Below are positions 35,801-44,681 of a stretch of DNA of 64,000 bases, one piece after another. The DNA lies in the NCBI GenBank assembly GCA_001596135.1, contig CP014773.1, positions 5,084,001 to 5,148,000 of the forward strand. The letters run 5' to 3'. The stretch's first letter is position 1; every line of letters begins with the position of its first letter. The DNA comes from Mucilaginibacter sp. PAMC 26640. Its GTDB lineage: Bacteria > Bacteroidota > Bacteroidia > Sphingobacteriales > Sphingobacteriaceae. Under the pieces are notes generated by a model. It saw only the letters and a program-made list of their open reading frames with translations. It did no database searches and was not told the DNA's origin. The translations under genes were made by a program, and so were the position numbers.

Positions 35801-38732
35801 ATGTTTCAGAGGCAGGAAAAGTGAGGATATCTTTTTGAAACTTGTTTAGTAAATCACTTCGCAACACATCCCGTCGCTTGCCATGAGCAGCTACGCCAAT
35901 GATTTGAGCGAGGTTTTGCTCAGGGGCATCCACCTGTATTAGGGACGCCGGCAAATCTTCTAGCTGGCTAGCAACCCCAGCCAGCAACATTAACCCATCT
36001 TGCTGTTTTCTGCTTTTTACCAGGCCACCTACTTTTAAGACATCGCTTACAATATCGCTCTGGTCATTTGCCGACACCAATAAAGCCAATAATTCCTCTA
36101 TCGATTTTCGAGCTTCATTTTTTATTTGAAGCGTATACTGATTTATCCGGATAGCTTCAAGCGGGTGCCCCTTCGGGCTCGTAATCAACGTTCCGGCAGC
36201 TTGTAACTCATTTATCACATCCCGCCATATGATCAAATGGTCTGGTGTAAGGGTTTGTATAGTTTCAGTTGGAAAAATGATGCTATTGTTGACCCGTGGC
36301 AATCTGCTATATTCGGTAAATAGTTCAAACAAAGAATACCCAAACGGATATTTCTCATGAAGGGCGGCCACATAAGTATTAAGCTCATTACGCAAACTAT
36401 ACAAACGATCTGCCTCAGATGCAAAGTTAGCGGGTGCATCTTTTTGTACAATTTCGGTAGCAGCCTTCAGCTGTTGCAAAACAGCTGTTTTTTTAGACTT
36501 ATTAGAGTGGAGCTCTAAACAAAAATCGCCAATACCTATAGCTTCTAACCGGCTTTCTACCACATCCAGGGCCGCCTTCTTAGCAGCAACAAATAGCACT
36601 TTTTTCCCCGCAGATAAGGCATTAGCTATAATATTGGTAATAGTTTGCGACTTCCCGGTGCCCGGAGGACCATGTAGCACAAAACTTTTTCCCTCGCCGG
36701 AGGCCAAAATGGCCTTCAATTGAGATGAATCTGAACTGATTGGAAGTGCCACATTTTTCGGGTGAAGCTGCCCGTCATCTATCGCCATAACAGAATTATC
36801 TTCCTCGGGCTGCCATTCCAGTTGGCCAGAGATTAAACTAGCTACTACCTTATTGCGGGCAAGTTTATCTGCGTTATGATGAATATCGTTCCATAATATA
36901 AATTTACTAAAAGAGAAGGTCCCAAGCACCGCCTGCTCCTCCACATCCCACCTGGATTTCGCCATAATAGCCTGCCGGATAATATTGAAGATCAACTTTA
37001 CATCTACCCCACTCTCATCTTTTGGCAAGCTTTCTAAACCACCTATCGTTATCCCAAAATCCTGCCTTATCATTTCCAGCAGTGTAATATTCATAATCGT
37101 CTCTTCTTCCCTGCTTCGGATAAGGTACCCTTTCTGCGCCGATTTCCGAATGATCTCGACTGGTAAAAGCAATATTGGCGCATATCTTGGCCGCTCACTC
37201 AAGTCAGTTTCATACCAGCGCAGCATTCCCAAACCAACGTAAAGTGTGTTTGCGCCATTTTCTTCCAACGACAGCCGCGAAGACCGATACAATGCAGTAA
37301 TACTGTTATTTAATTCTATCTCAGATAGGAAAGTCCGTAAGCGTTTATGACCTAACTCGTTTGTAACCAAATCAGCAATAGGATCAGACTGGTGCAGTGA
37401 TTCGTAGATCCCAGTATCTCTTGGGTTGTTATCCCAATCTGATGGTTTGGCAAGTACCTGGAATTCGGTACCACTTGCAAGGGCATCTTCCAACTTGCCG
37501 GCATTTATAGTGATAAACTGAATTACACTTTTAGTCATGCGGATATTCAGGAGGCTGTTTCTTAGCGTAAGATCCAGTAATTTGCGTTCCCACAGCCGCT
37601 GTTTAGACACATTTATTTTGTCTGCATAGCCTAATTTCTGGCCTACAAAAATTTCACCAGGCAACTCATTTTCCCGCTGGCGTTTTACATCCTCAACAAT
37701 CTCCCATCCAGTTGTTGTGGCTACCCGTAAAGGCAAAGGACGGATGCCGCTAAACCTCGCTCTTTTTACATCTATAAAGAGCGAAAAATCACTTGTGCGC
37801 ATCATTTTCTGATCAGCAGATTTTACAGCTTCATCAAACGATGCGTTATTACCGGCAATCATACAGGTACTTTCCATTACCACGATATCATTGATGCCAT
37901 CGGCAGTTCGTTTGGTGATCAACGACGGATCATCGTTCACAGCATCGGCAAACGACTCATCTATCAGCCAGCCGCCCACAAAAGCATGGCCTTTAATAAT
38001 CGTTAATATTGGATGTATACCAACAGCCTCTAAACAAGCCGCATACAGAAGTGACAGATCCAGGCAATTAGCCAGTTTGTTGCTAAAAATTGCATCAGCC
38101 AAACGAATACGTTGTCCGCTCTCCTCAAAACTTGCCGGCAACGAACAATAAATAAATTGCATAGCAGCGATGGCCTCATATATCGCAGCCATTTGCTTTC
38201 GTACCCGGTCTGGATTTCGGCTTTGATATTCGTCGAAAGATGGATTGCCCGTCCATTTTTCTAATATATCTGAAGCATTGCGAATGATCTTTACGATTTC
38301 CGGGTGATTAGGGGTAACGAATGCAACAAGCATTTCCGGCAATAAACCAATCCCATTCCATTGATCATAAGCCAAAAGGTCAACACGGTAATGTTCCTGA
38401 TAGAGTAGTTGATCACCGTTTGATATGGTTAAAATAAATTTACCAGAGAGCCGCTCGGTTAATTCTGCCAGGAACTTGGATGAGATGGTCAGTGAGATAT
38501 TTTTAAAACCATGACTCTGGCCAATAAGTAAAGCTCCAATATCCTGTTGCCAAATAGTAGCAAAATCAGGTTCGGCGGTTACTTTAACCATTACATTTTG
38601 CCAATCTGTTGGGGATTGATTTTTAATAATCAGTTCCCGGATTACAGGAACATGGTTTTGCTGCAGCGCGAAATTTATTGCAGGCGTGTAATCAAAAAGG
38701 ACGGCGACAGGAGGCATAGTTTGGGAATCCAT
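32883..38732 (-). CDS. Giant DUF4011-helicase-Vsr-like-DUF3320 protein, probable defence protein
   Basis: This is a 1,949-residue cytosolic multidomain protein. Regions in order: a transglutaminase-like segment (about 150-330), DUF4011 (KLLDLTLRNSLLNIRM, about 384 onward), and a superfamily 1 helicase with Walker A HGPPGTGKS near residue 688. DEAS Walker B follows near 1326, VVGDPKQMPP near 1340 and late helicase motifs RRLNVAVSRAR. A Vsr/DUF559-type nuclease-like region (about 1610-1720, DGHSYH, RDRE, LGWKIHKIYATEWW) comes next, then DUF3320 (about 1770-1830). To my knowledge this architecture corresponds to a reported anti-phage type (Gao et al. Hhe-like, from memory). It is alone, divergent from no partner, close to a prophage. 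Confidence 0.85.
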   Translation of the reverse strand: MDSQTMPPVAVLFDYTPAINFALQQNHVPVIRELIIKNQSPTDWQNVMVKVTAEPDFATIWQQDIGALLIGQSHGFKNISLTISSKFLAELTERLSGKFILTISNGDQLLYQEHYRVDLLAYDQWNGIGLLPEMLVAFVTPNHPEIVKIIRNASDILEKWTGNPSFDEYQSRNPDRVRKQMAAIYEAIAAMQFIYCSLPASFEESGQRIRLADAIFSNKLANCLDLSLLYAACLEAVGIHPILTIIKGHAFVGGWLIDESFADAVNDDPSLITKRTADGINDIVVMESTCMIAGNNASFDEAVKSADQKMMRTSDFSLFIDVKRARFSGIRPLPLRVATTTGWEIVEDVKRQRENELPGEIFVGQKLGYADKINVSKQRLWERKLLDLTLRNSLLNIRMTKSVIQFITINAGKLEDALASGTEFQVLAKPSDWDNNPRDTGIYESLHQSDPIADLVTNELGHKRLRTFLSEIELNNSITALYRSSRLSLEENGANTLYVGLGMLRWYETDLSERPRYAPILLLPVEIIRKSAQKGYLIRSREEETIMNITLLEMIRQDFGITIGGLESLPKDESGVDVKLIFNIIRQAIMAKSRWDVEEQAVLGTFSFSKFILWNDIHHNADKLARNKVVASLISGQLEWQPEEDNSVMAIDDGQLHPKNVALPISSDSSQLKAILASGEGKSFVLHGPPGTGKSQTITNIIANALSAGKKVLFVAAKKAALDVVESRLEAIGIGDFCLELHSNKSKKTAVLQQLKAATEIVQKDAPANFASEADRLYSLRNELNTYVAALHEKYPFGYSLFELFTEYSRLPRVNNSIIFPTETIQTLTPDHLIIWRDVINELQAAGTLITSPKGHPLEAIRINQYTLQIKNEARKSIEELLALLVSANDQSDIVSDVLKVGGLVKSRKQQDGLMLLAGVASQLEDLPASLIQVDAPEQNLAQIIGVAAHGKRRDVLRSDLLNKFQKDILTFPASETLYEWNAAAEKWFLPRWLKQKALLKTVNRLSLTGIVSAQEAPGVFQRIISYQNEQGIIDKATWLPPMLGFLWQNGECNWERIAKSCDQIIALNRAAGQITSTADLRNWRLQLASEFTEGTKAYMIQHEAILGDYLQSANRITRVETELQALLGINFGRLTEQFADWNTELRHLASGWLQHLESLKDWYNWLAVKERAVSTGLQPLVTAFENGVITSGLITQEFERGFYRSGAEYIIERTPQLATFNSDLFEEKIKRFKAISTNFENLTKQELYARLASRIPIFTQEASQSSEIGMLQRTIRNNGRAMSIRKIFDGIPNLLHRLTPCMLMSPISVAQYFDADSVKFDLVVFDEASQMPTCEAVGAIARGTTVIVVGDPKQMPPTNFFATNNIDEEHIDKEDLESILDDCLALSMPSHHLLWHYRSKHESLIAFSNAKYYDNKLLTFPSTDDIVSKVQFVKVEGFYDKGKSRQNKFEARAIVDEVVFRLSDPVLALKSIGIVTFSSVQQTLVEDLLTEVFKIRPDLERIALESAEPIFIKNLENVQGDERDVILFSIGYGADENGKVGLNFGPINRDGGWRRLNVAVSRARYEMKVFSTLTSDQIDLNRTASEGVAGLKAFLSYAEKGKIALPLRQITKNDQGPSFENLIALELRDQGYIVHTQIGCSAYKIDLGIVDKDNPSGYILGVLTDGHSYHNAKTSRDREIVQVDVLKGLGWKIHKIYATEWWEKPEKVFAGIVAAIRHAEENKLAAAADITNTTQPAVPEVFKSGSEVTPPFVTPKVSLPSHVFYEIAQLDAVQIQTAEDFFLPQSRGRIKAQLFNVLQAEAPISANLLSKRILSAWGISRLTSRVTLHLEGFFAGINANQTFAGQNVFYWNKDQQPGLYKTYRIPANDAQKRDADDLPPEEVANAMQAILKNQISLNKADLVREAAKVFGYARLGINVESSMLRGIEKAIETGHAHPKNDRIVHSGS

Positions 38733-38882
38733 AGAGAAGTCAAGATAGCAATTATAAACTATTAAACTATCCGCCTAATATAGAGTGCAGATCCTCAAAA
38801 AAGATCAACTATCAACCCACAAATGCCTTCATTAAATCAACTCCGTTAGGAACGAAGGCCGATTTAATTAGATTGTATAGAT

Positions 38883-40352
38883 TTAATTAGATATAGCATT
38901 AATTGTCCCTGCTTTGTAATACAGATCAGCTAATGATTTTTGCATTCCTGCAATCATTTCAGCTTTTTTTATTTGCATTTCAATCAATTTAGTTTCCCTG
39001 CTATTGATCAAAAACAGCGTGCTTTCTCCCAGTTCAAATTTTTGCAATTCGCCTTTAACTAGTAATTGTTGATTACTAACGTTTTTGCTTTGCAGAGAAA
39101 CCTGCGCCTCGTAAGCTTTCAATTCGTTATAAGAAGAGTTGATGGCCGTTTGGATTTCCCTGCCGGTTTGTTTTATATCATAATTTAACTCCAGCTGCTG
39201 GATCTTTACTTCTCTTAACTTACCCCGCTCTGCACGCAAAAAAAGAGGGAATGAAAAATCGATGCCTACTTTATAGTTACCCCATCTAAAATCATAGGTA
39301 CCCGGAACATAGCCAAAGTCCCTCCGGTTGGCAAGAAAGGACCCATTTACGTTCAATTTAGGTTTTAATAGCTCCGCACGGTAAGCACGCTCTAGGTTTA
39401 ACTGGCTGCCCTTACTTTTTAACTTTAACAGTTCGGGATGTTTATTGGCCGCATACCCTGCAAGCGTATCTAGGTAGAGTTTATTGACCGTTACCAATGC
39501 TTTATCATCATTTTGCGGAACTGCGTTTAAGGGCAGTTCCTGTGGATCTCCCTCTTTGCTCCAAAGATGATTAGATAACACCAGGCGAGTGTTAGATAAG
39601 GCTAATTGTGCAGATTCCAATTGCACTTCCCTATCCTGAACGGTGATGGCTGCCTCAACAGAATCTATAGGGGGTTTATCACCTATTATAACCTGATTAC
39701 GAACAGCTACAAAACGACGCCTTGCTAAATCTACACCTTCGCGAATCAGGCTATATTGCCTGTTTGCGTAGTACCAACTCCAGTAATCTTTTACGGCTGT
39801 AAACCAAACTTTATTGATTTGGGCTACCTTCTCTGCCTCCGCATAATTAACCATTATCCTTGCTTGCCGCAAAGTGTTTCGGCGGGCGTCTATTAAAAAT
39901 CCCTGTCCCAATGGAATGCTCAGCCCAAGGCCCGATAGACCGGACAACGCCGTGCGGGTTTCAGGATTATTGTAAACGCCAACATTTCGATCATATCCTA
40001 TCTTCAAGTCGGCACCAGCCAGCCATAACGGTACTTTCAACTCACTATCCCAATGATTATAATAATCGATACCTCCGAAATTCTTCCTGCTAAAAGATGC
40101 TTTGATCGCGGGGTCAAAATTGCCCAACGATTGCATCACTTTGGCATTTGCTTCCTGGCTAAGCAATTCTGCCTGTTTAACAATCGGGTGATACATCAGC
40201 ACCAATTCTTCCAAATCCTTAAGCAAAAACAGTTGCGTGGTATCCCTGCCAATGGGCTTGTTTTGCTGCGCCGAAACGGCGAGGGAAAAACAGGATAACG
40301 TTATGATCATTAACGCGCAGGCAAAGTATCGACGGTAAATTTCAGTGTACAT
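38883..40352 (-). CDS. TolC-family outer-membrane efflux/secretion protein
   Basis: This 489-residue protein has a signal peptide (ALMIITLSCFSLAVSAQQ) and two OEP repeats with long coiled coils (HPIVKQAELLSQEANAKV; HPELLKLKSKGSQLNLERAY). It forms a trimeric outer-membrane channel. It is the last gene of a minus-strand unit behind an HlyD-type adaptor and an ABC membrane domain, so together they make a type I secretion/efflux assembly. The gap to the adaptor gene is 23 bases. Confidence 0.9.
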   Translation of the reverse strand: MYTEIYRRYFACALMIITLSCFSLAVSAQQNKPIGRDTTQLFLLKDLEELVLMYHPIVKQAELLSQEANAKVMQSLGNFDPAIKASFSRKNFGGIDYYNHWDSELKVPLWLAGADLKIGYDRNVGVYNNPETRTALSGLSGLGLSIPLGQGFLIDARRNTLRQARIMVNYAEAEKVAQINKVWFTAVKDYWSWYYANRQYSLIREGVDLARRRFVAVRNQVIIGDKPPIDSVEAAITVQDREVQLESAQLALSNTRLVLSNHLWSKEGDPQELPLNAVPQNDDKALVTVNKLYLDTLAGYAANKHPELLKLKSKGSQLNLERAYRAELLKPKLNVNGSFLANRRDFGYVPGTYDFRWGNYKVGIDFSFPLFLRAERGKLREVKIQQLELNYDIKQTGREIQTAINSSYNELKAYEAQVSLQSKNVSNQQLLVKGELQKFELGESTLFLINSRETKLIEMQIKKAEMIAGMQKSLADLYYKAGTINAISN

Positions 40353-40375
40353 TAGTTAAAATACGTTGCTATATA

Positions 40376-41734
40376 CTACTTTTTGTTTGCTGAAGAAGTG
40401 GTCGGTTCCTTTTCGAGGCTGGGAGGGAATCCATTTAATTTACGCCAAATCTCATACCAAACAGGTACCGAGCGCAATATCACCCTACCATAAACGCCGG
40501 AACCCTGCCGTAACTGGATGGGCCATGGTTCGTCATTTTGAGGTAGCGGATGGTCCTGACGTATCAGCAACCGATATTTATCGCCTGTACTTACCCTATC
40601 TATAACTGATACTTTACCTGCAAAAGTGCCTACAGCAACAGATGGCCAGCCAGAAAACTGAACAGATGGCCAGCCTTCAAACTGCAAGCGAACATTGCTG
40701 CTATCCAATATCAATGGCACATCCATCGCATCAACATAAATTTCGGCGGCCACAAGTGGTGATTTAGGCTGGAGGGTGGCTATTGACTCTCCCTCTTTGA
40801 TATTTTCACCAATACCGGCTTTTAATGTTTTCACCACATAGCCATTTTGAGGCGCACGTACCACGTACAGTCCGCGCCGGATGTCTATATTAGTCATCTC
40901 GTTACGTAATTTAGCGATCTCCTCCCTAATTTTGGCTTTATCAGATACGGCCGAACTACGGCTACCCTGAGCCGACGCAAGCGACTGCTGGTATTTTGCC
41001 CGAATGTTATCCAATTCTATTCTTGAATTTAAAAGTTCCTGCCTGGCATTGTTTAGTTTATTCTCCTGGCTAACTACTTTTGCCCTGTCTTCCTGCAGTT
41101 TCAACCTGCGGGTTTCAATATCGGTTAGCGAGAATAAACCATTTTTGTAACCCGCCTCATACCTTATCAAGCGTGATTTACTGGTTTCGTAAAAGTTTTT
41201 GGTTGCCACCAGGTCGGCACTATCTATCTGAACATAATTATATGCTTGCTTAACCTTATTTTCTGCTGCAGAAAGCTGAATACGTAAACCGTTAGTTAAT
41301 GATGCTATCTGGGCATCGGTTGCTGAAATTTTTTGCCCGGCAGCAACTTCACTACCCCGTTTGGCATCTAACTGGTCGTCCAGCCTGTCGGTTAATTCGG
41401 GATTAAAATAAGATTGGTTAGTTTCAGAAAGCACGAGAATTGTATCGCCTTTTTTTACCTCCTGCCCTTCGCGCACAGACCATTTTTCAATCCGCCCGCC
41501 TATCTGGTTCTGTACGGTTTGGGGCCTGTCTTCGGGCCTTAAAGCAGTTACGGTGCCACGGCCAGCTATGGTTTGGCGCCACGGCAGCAGTAAAATAATG
41601 ATAAATAACAACAACAATAATAACATTATACGCCCCAGCAGTTTAGGACCGTTTTCCATCAATAGCCCGGCCCGCGACAAGGCAGATGCCTCCTCAACTT
41701 TTTGTGCTAATAATTTACTTGATTCACTAACCAT
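40376..41734 (-). CDS. HlyD-family periplasmic adaptor (membrane fusion protein)
   Basis: This 452-residue protein has one TM helix at about 34-51 (GRIMLLLLLLFIIILLLPW), a lipoyl/beta-barrel half (VREGQEVKKGDTILVLSE), a long periplasmic coiled coil (about 110-270), and the second lipoyl half (APQNGYVVKTLKAGIGENIKEGESIATL). It bridges the inner-membrane ABC component and TolC. Its start codon overlaps the end of the ABC gene by 8 bases, indicating tight coupling. Confidence 0.9.
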   Translation of the reverse strand: MVSESSKLLAQKVEEASALSRAGLLMENGPKLLGRIMLLLLLLFIIILLLPWRQTIAGRGTVTALRPEDRPQTVQNQIGGRIEKWSVREGQEVKKGDTILVLSETNQSYFNPELTDRLDDQLDAKRGSEVAAGQKISATDAQIASLTNGLRIQLSAAENKVKQAYNYVQIDSADLVATKNFYETSKSRLIRYEAGYKNGLFSLTDIETRRLKLQEDRAKVVSQENKLNNARQELLNSRIELDNIRAKYQQSLASAQGSRSSAVSDKAKIREEIAKLRNEMTNIDIRRGLYVVRAPQNGYVVKTLKAGIGENIKEGESIATLQPKSPLVAAEIYVDAMDVPLILDSSNVRLQFEGWPSVQFSGWPSVAVGTFAGKVSVIDRVSTGDKYRLLIRQDHPLPQNDEPWPIQLRQGSGVYGRVILRSVPVWYEIWRKLNGFPPSLEKEPTTSSANKK

Positions 41735-42731
41735 TGCTTAACTCTCCTTTCTCTATTTCCAGATCGGTAACCACAGCAAGCTTTTCGCTGCCCGTTACCA
41801 TATCGAATACGGTATTCAGGTTGGTCATTAATTTTTCTACCGCATAGCTAATTTGCACAATGATCACCTCAGCCGCTACAAACTGACCGAATGTCATCTG
41901 CCGGCTAACCACAAAAAAAGAACCCAGTAACAATAACGCCCCCATTAGTATAGTGCGCATAACTACCGCACTGGCAAACAGCTTTTTTAAAACACTGAAG
42001 TGATCGTTTCTGGCCCCAATGTATTTAGCAGTAATCCTATCCGTTTGGTGGGTAACCTCATTCATTTTTTCCGGTTGACCTCTATACTCATCCAAATTAG
42101 CGGCAACCTCTTCCAGGTAAGCCACAACCTGATATTTATATTCAGATTCCTCTATACTAGTTTCCACTCCGCGCCTGTAATATATGGCGATTATTATCAC
42201 AATACATAGAACAGTAAAGAGCCCAAATCCAATAAATACCGGGTGATAAAAAGAAAGCAGGATAGCGCTAAAAAAGATCTGGACCCCGGCCGCCACAATA
42301 TCTACCAGTAATTTGGTTAAACCCTTTTGTATAGTTACAATATCAAAAAAGCGGTTGACGAGTTCAGGCGGTCGCTCTCCTTCCATCTCTTCCTTTTTTA
42401 TTCGCGGAAGGCGATAAGCAAATTCGATAGCAGCTTTAACAAAAATCTTTTGTTCCAGCACCTCAACTAGTGTTAGCTGGCCAATAAGCAAAACACCACC
42501 TACAACAATTCCTATAAGAATCACAGCTATAAGGATGTAGGTAGAACTATACATTGCCCCGTTTGATAACAGGTTAAATACCGCTGTGATACCCAGAGGT
42601 AAAGACAAACCAATTAATCCTATTAATATAGCGTATATAAAAATGTAATTGATAGTTATACGCTCATTATGTAAAATGCGCACGAGTCGTTGCCATGGAG
42701 TCAGGGATGCGGCTTGGTGTTTCTTTTTCAT
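41727..42731 (-). CDS. ABC transporter transmembrane domain protein lacking the ATPase domain
   Basis: This 334-residue protein consists of a type I exporter membrane domain with about six TM helices (INYIFIYAILIGLIGLSLPL, then YILIAVILIGIVVGGVLLI, IFFSAILLSFYHPVFIGF, and so on) and coupling helix regions. It stops shortly after TM6 at LEIEKGELSNG. No Walker A, signature LSGGQ or Walker B is present. The downstream HlyD gene overlaps the stop codon, so there is no remnant of an ATPase domain. It may work with an ATPase encoded elsewhere or be a non-ATP-driven scaffold. First gene of the three-gene operon. Confidence 0.82.
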   Translation of the reverse strand: MKKKHQAASLTPWQRLVRILHNERITINYIFIYAILIGLIGLSLPLGITAVFNLLSNGAMYSSTYILIAVILIGIVVGGVLLIGQLTLVEVLEQKIFVKAAIEFAYRLPRIKKEEMEGERPPELVNRFFDIVTIQKGLTKLLVDIVAAGVQIFFSAILLSFYHPVFIGFGLFTVLCIVIIIAIYYRRGVETSIEESEYKYQVVAYLEEVAANLDEYRGQPEKMNEVTHQTDRITAKYIGARNDHFSVLKKLFASAVVMRTILMGALLLLGSFFVVSRQMTFGQFVAAEVIIVQISYAVEKLMTNLNTVFDMVTGSEKLAVVTDLEIEKGELSNG

Positions 42732-43129
42732 CGCCTCTTTAATAATATTTTAAGGCAATTTGTTTAAAATTTTTAACAAAAATGTTACATAGGCAAGATT
42801 TGTTGGTAGATAACTTGTAGATAGCCATTGTACGATTAGACCAATTGTATTTACTAAAAGGATTTAATAAATGGTTTGCAAGCTTTTTTCATTTGTAAAA
42901 ATCTAAGGAGTAGGATCAAGTTGATTTTACAGATTAACTTTTGTAGCAAAATTTATTTTTAATGAACTTCAAAACTTTTACAAATTCAGCCTGTATTTAT
43001 AGAACTTGTAAAAATTTTCTATCTTGCGACCGAAATAATAGCCCTTAATCAGCCCCCGATTAATATTGCTAGAACGGATTGGTAGTTCTATAAAAACACA
43101 ATTCATCACTTCATACCAAATTTTATAAA
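42732..43129. other. Divergent intergenic region
   Basis: This region of about 400 AT-rich bases lies between the secretion operon and the carbonic anhydrase gene. No gene was recognised. One inverted repeat, TAGAAC (43070-43075) and GTTCTA (43085-43090), lies 40 bases before the carbonic anhydrase start and could be a regulator site. Promoters for both directions must lie here, but no exact TAnnTTTG was found. Confidence 0.45.
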
Positions 43130-43756
43130 ATGGATATTTCTCAAATATTTAAAAACAACGAAAGCTGGGTTCAGAAAAAACTTAACGTTGAACCGGAATA
43201 CTTCAGTAACCTTTCTAAAGGACAAACACCAGACATTCTTTACATAGGATGTTCGGACAGCCGTGTATCTGCCGAAGAATTGATGGGAGTTGCGCCAGGT
43301 GAGGTGTTTGTACTCAGAAACATTGCCAACATGGTTCCAAATACCGATTTAAGCGTGATGTCTGTAATTAACTATGCAGTGCAGCATCTAAAGGTAAATC
43401 ACATAGTAGTATGTGGCCACTATTATTGCGGAGGTGTGCAGGCAGCAATGAAATCAGCGGATTTAGGGATTTTAAATCCATGGTTAAGAAACATTCGCGA
43501 TGTTTACCGCACCCATCAGGAAGAGTTAAGCAAAATTGATGATGAAGAACTGCGTTACAAAAGACTAGTTGAACTAAACGTTGAAGAACAGTGCATCAAT
43601 GTCATCAAAACCGCTGAAGTTCAAAAAGCCCAAATCGATCGTAATCTTACCGTTCACGGTTGGGTGTTTGACATCCATACAGGGAAGTTAGTGGATTTGA
43701 AGATTGATTTCAAACAGTTATTGGATAAGATAATGCAGATTTACCATCTCGACTAA
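43130..43756 (+). CDS. can: Beta-carbonic anhydrase
   Basis: This 208-residue cytosolic zinc enzyme interconverts CO2 and bicarbonate. Zinc ligands and catalytic dyad are all present: Cys41, Asp43 and Arg45 in GCSDSR, and His97 and Cys100 in GHYYCGG. Length is standard for plant-type beta enzymes of the Can group. It is followed after 83 bases by a gene whose product looks like a degenerate relative. Bicarbonate supply for carboxylation is the usual role. Confidence 0.95.
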   Translation: MDISQIFKNNESWVQKKLNVEPEYFSNLSKGQTPDILYIGCSDSRVSAEELMGVAPGEVFVLRNIANMVPNTDLSVMSVINYAVQHLKVNHIVVCGHYYCGGVQAAMKSADLGILNPWLRNIRDVYRTHQEELSKIDDEELRYKRLVELNVEEQCINVIKTAEVQKAQIDRNLTVHGWVFDIHTGKLVDLKIDFKQLLDKIMQIYHLD

Positions 43757-43838
43757 CCCGGATAATTTTCTTCCATAACATTCTTCTGGCCTCACATTTG
43801 TTATTGATCAACCTTTAATCGGTTAATTAATAATAAAC

Positions 43839-44348
43839 GTGAGGCCATTTTATAATCCGCTAGTCAAGGAGAAAAAAAGATTGTTTTTCATATGTCCGGA
43901 CTGTGGCATCGAAATTATTTTGAGGAATGAGTTTGGTGATGATATCATTTTCCTTACTGCATTAGGGTCCGTATTTGATTTTGAGGGAAATAATTATTCA
44001 CAGGAGCTAGATTACTTCATCAATCAGGAAGATATAGGAGAAATCGTAGTGGTGAATGACAGCGATTGTACATTTATAATAAACACGATCAATAATTACA
44101 AGAAAAAACACACGATAGCAGAAAAAGAACTTGAGCGATTAAAAACCAATCACGCAGAACAATTCGAGCCTTTAGAGGCAACTCAACAGCAAAAACTCTT
44201 AGCAAGCCTTAACATTTACCGGCAGGCGTACGAAATAACCGATATCCCCTCATTAAGCGAAAAATTTGCTGACGGTAAAATTGATGTAAAAGGTTTGCTC
44301 TACGATCGCGCTAATCACAAATTCGAGCAACTCAAAATGAAACTGTAA
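43839..44348 (+). CDS. Carbonic-anhydrase-like protein with altered zinc site (169 aa)
   Basis: The N-terminal half seems to align with the adjacent beta-carbonic anhydrase. FFICPDCG matches LYIGCSDSR, keeping Cys19 and Asp21 but replacing the Arg by Gly. VVVNDSDC matches VVCGHYYC, keeping Cys77 but with Asp74 in the place of the zinc-ligand His. The C-terminal half is a charged helix and a short domain unlike the enzyme. It starts with GTG at 43839, the only option after an in-frame stop at 43824. Probably a non-catalytic or metal-altered paralogue. This is inference from short similarities and could be coincidental. Confidence 0.55.
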   Translation: MRPFYNPLVKEKKRLFFICPDCGIEIILRNEFGDDIIFLTALGSVFDFEGNNYSQELDYFINQEDIGEIVVVNDSDCTFIINTINNYKKKHTIAEKELERLKTNHAEQFEPLEATQQQKLLASLNIYRQAYEITDIPSLSEKFADGKIDVKGLLYDRANHKFEQLKMKL

Positions 44349-44605
44349 CATGGGCGTTGTTAAGACACTCTTACCCTTATCAATTTCGTACATTCATCAA
44401 TTAGCCTCAAAAATTAAAATACTTCCGTTAAAATACTCACCCAGTTGCCGACTGTTTATTACTCCAATTAAGTGGATGTAGTTTAAATTTCATATTTTAG
44501 GTATTCCTGCAAGGATATCCTACCCTATATTAACAGTTAAAGCATTTAAGCAGAAGCAACAGATCAACAAACCATATGATCCTCCCACAAACTATAATCT
44601 TTCCA

Positions 44606-44627
44606 ATTAGTGCAATATTGCACTAAT
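44606..44627. promoter_or_regulatory. Perfect 22-bp palindrome, candidate operator
   Basis: The left half is ATTAGTGCAAT and the right half is its exact reverse complement. Such long perfect AT-rich palindromes are typical binding sites of MarR, TetR or MerR-type dimers. A MarR-like regulator is encoded at the end of the downstream cluster. Confidence 0.55.
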
Positions 44628-44669
44628 ATTAGAATTATTATACAATAATATACTACTTTTATAACGGAG

Positions 44670-44681
44670 GTATTGCAATAC
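44670..44681. promoter_or_regulatory. 12-bp palindrome with the same core
   Basis: GTATTGCAATAC is perfectly self-complementary and shares TTGCA/TGCAA with the 22-bp palindrome 59 bases upstream (centre to centre). A weaker related word TATTGCAGTA lies at 44756-44765. Confidence 0.4.

Noticed and set aside
41700..41760. Frameshift that cut off an ATPase domain from the ABC membrane protein
   Set aside because: The next gene's coding sequence begins before the stop codon, and no Walker or LSGGQ remnant is found in any frame there.
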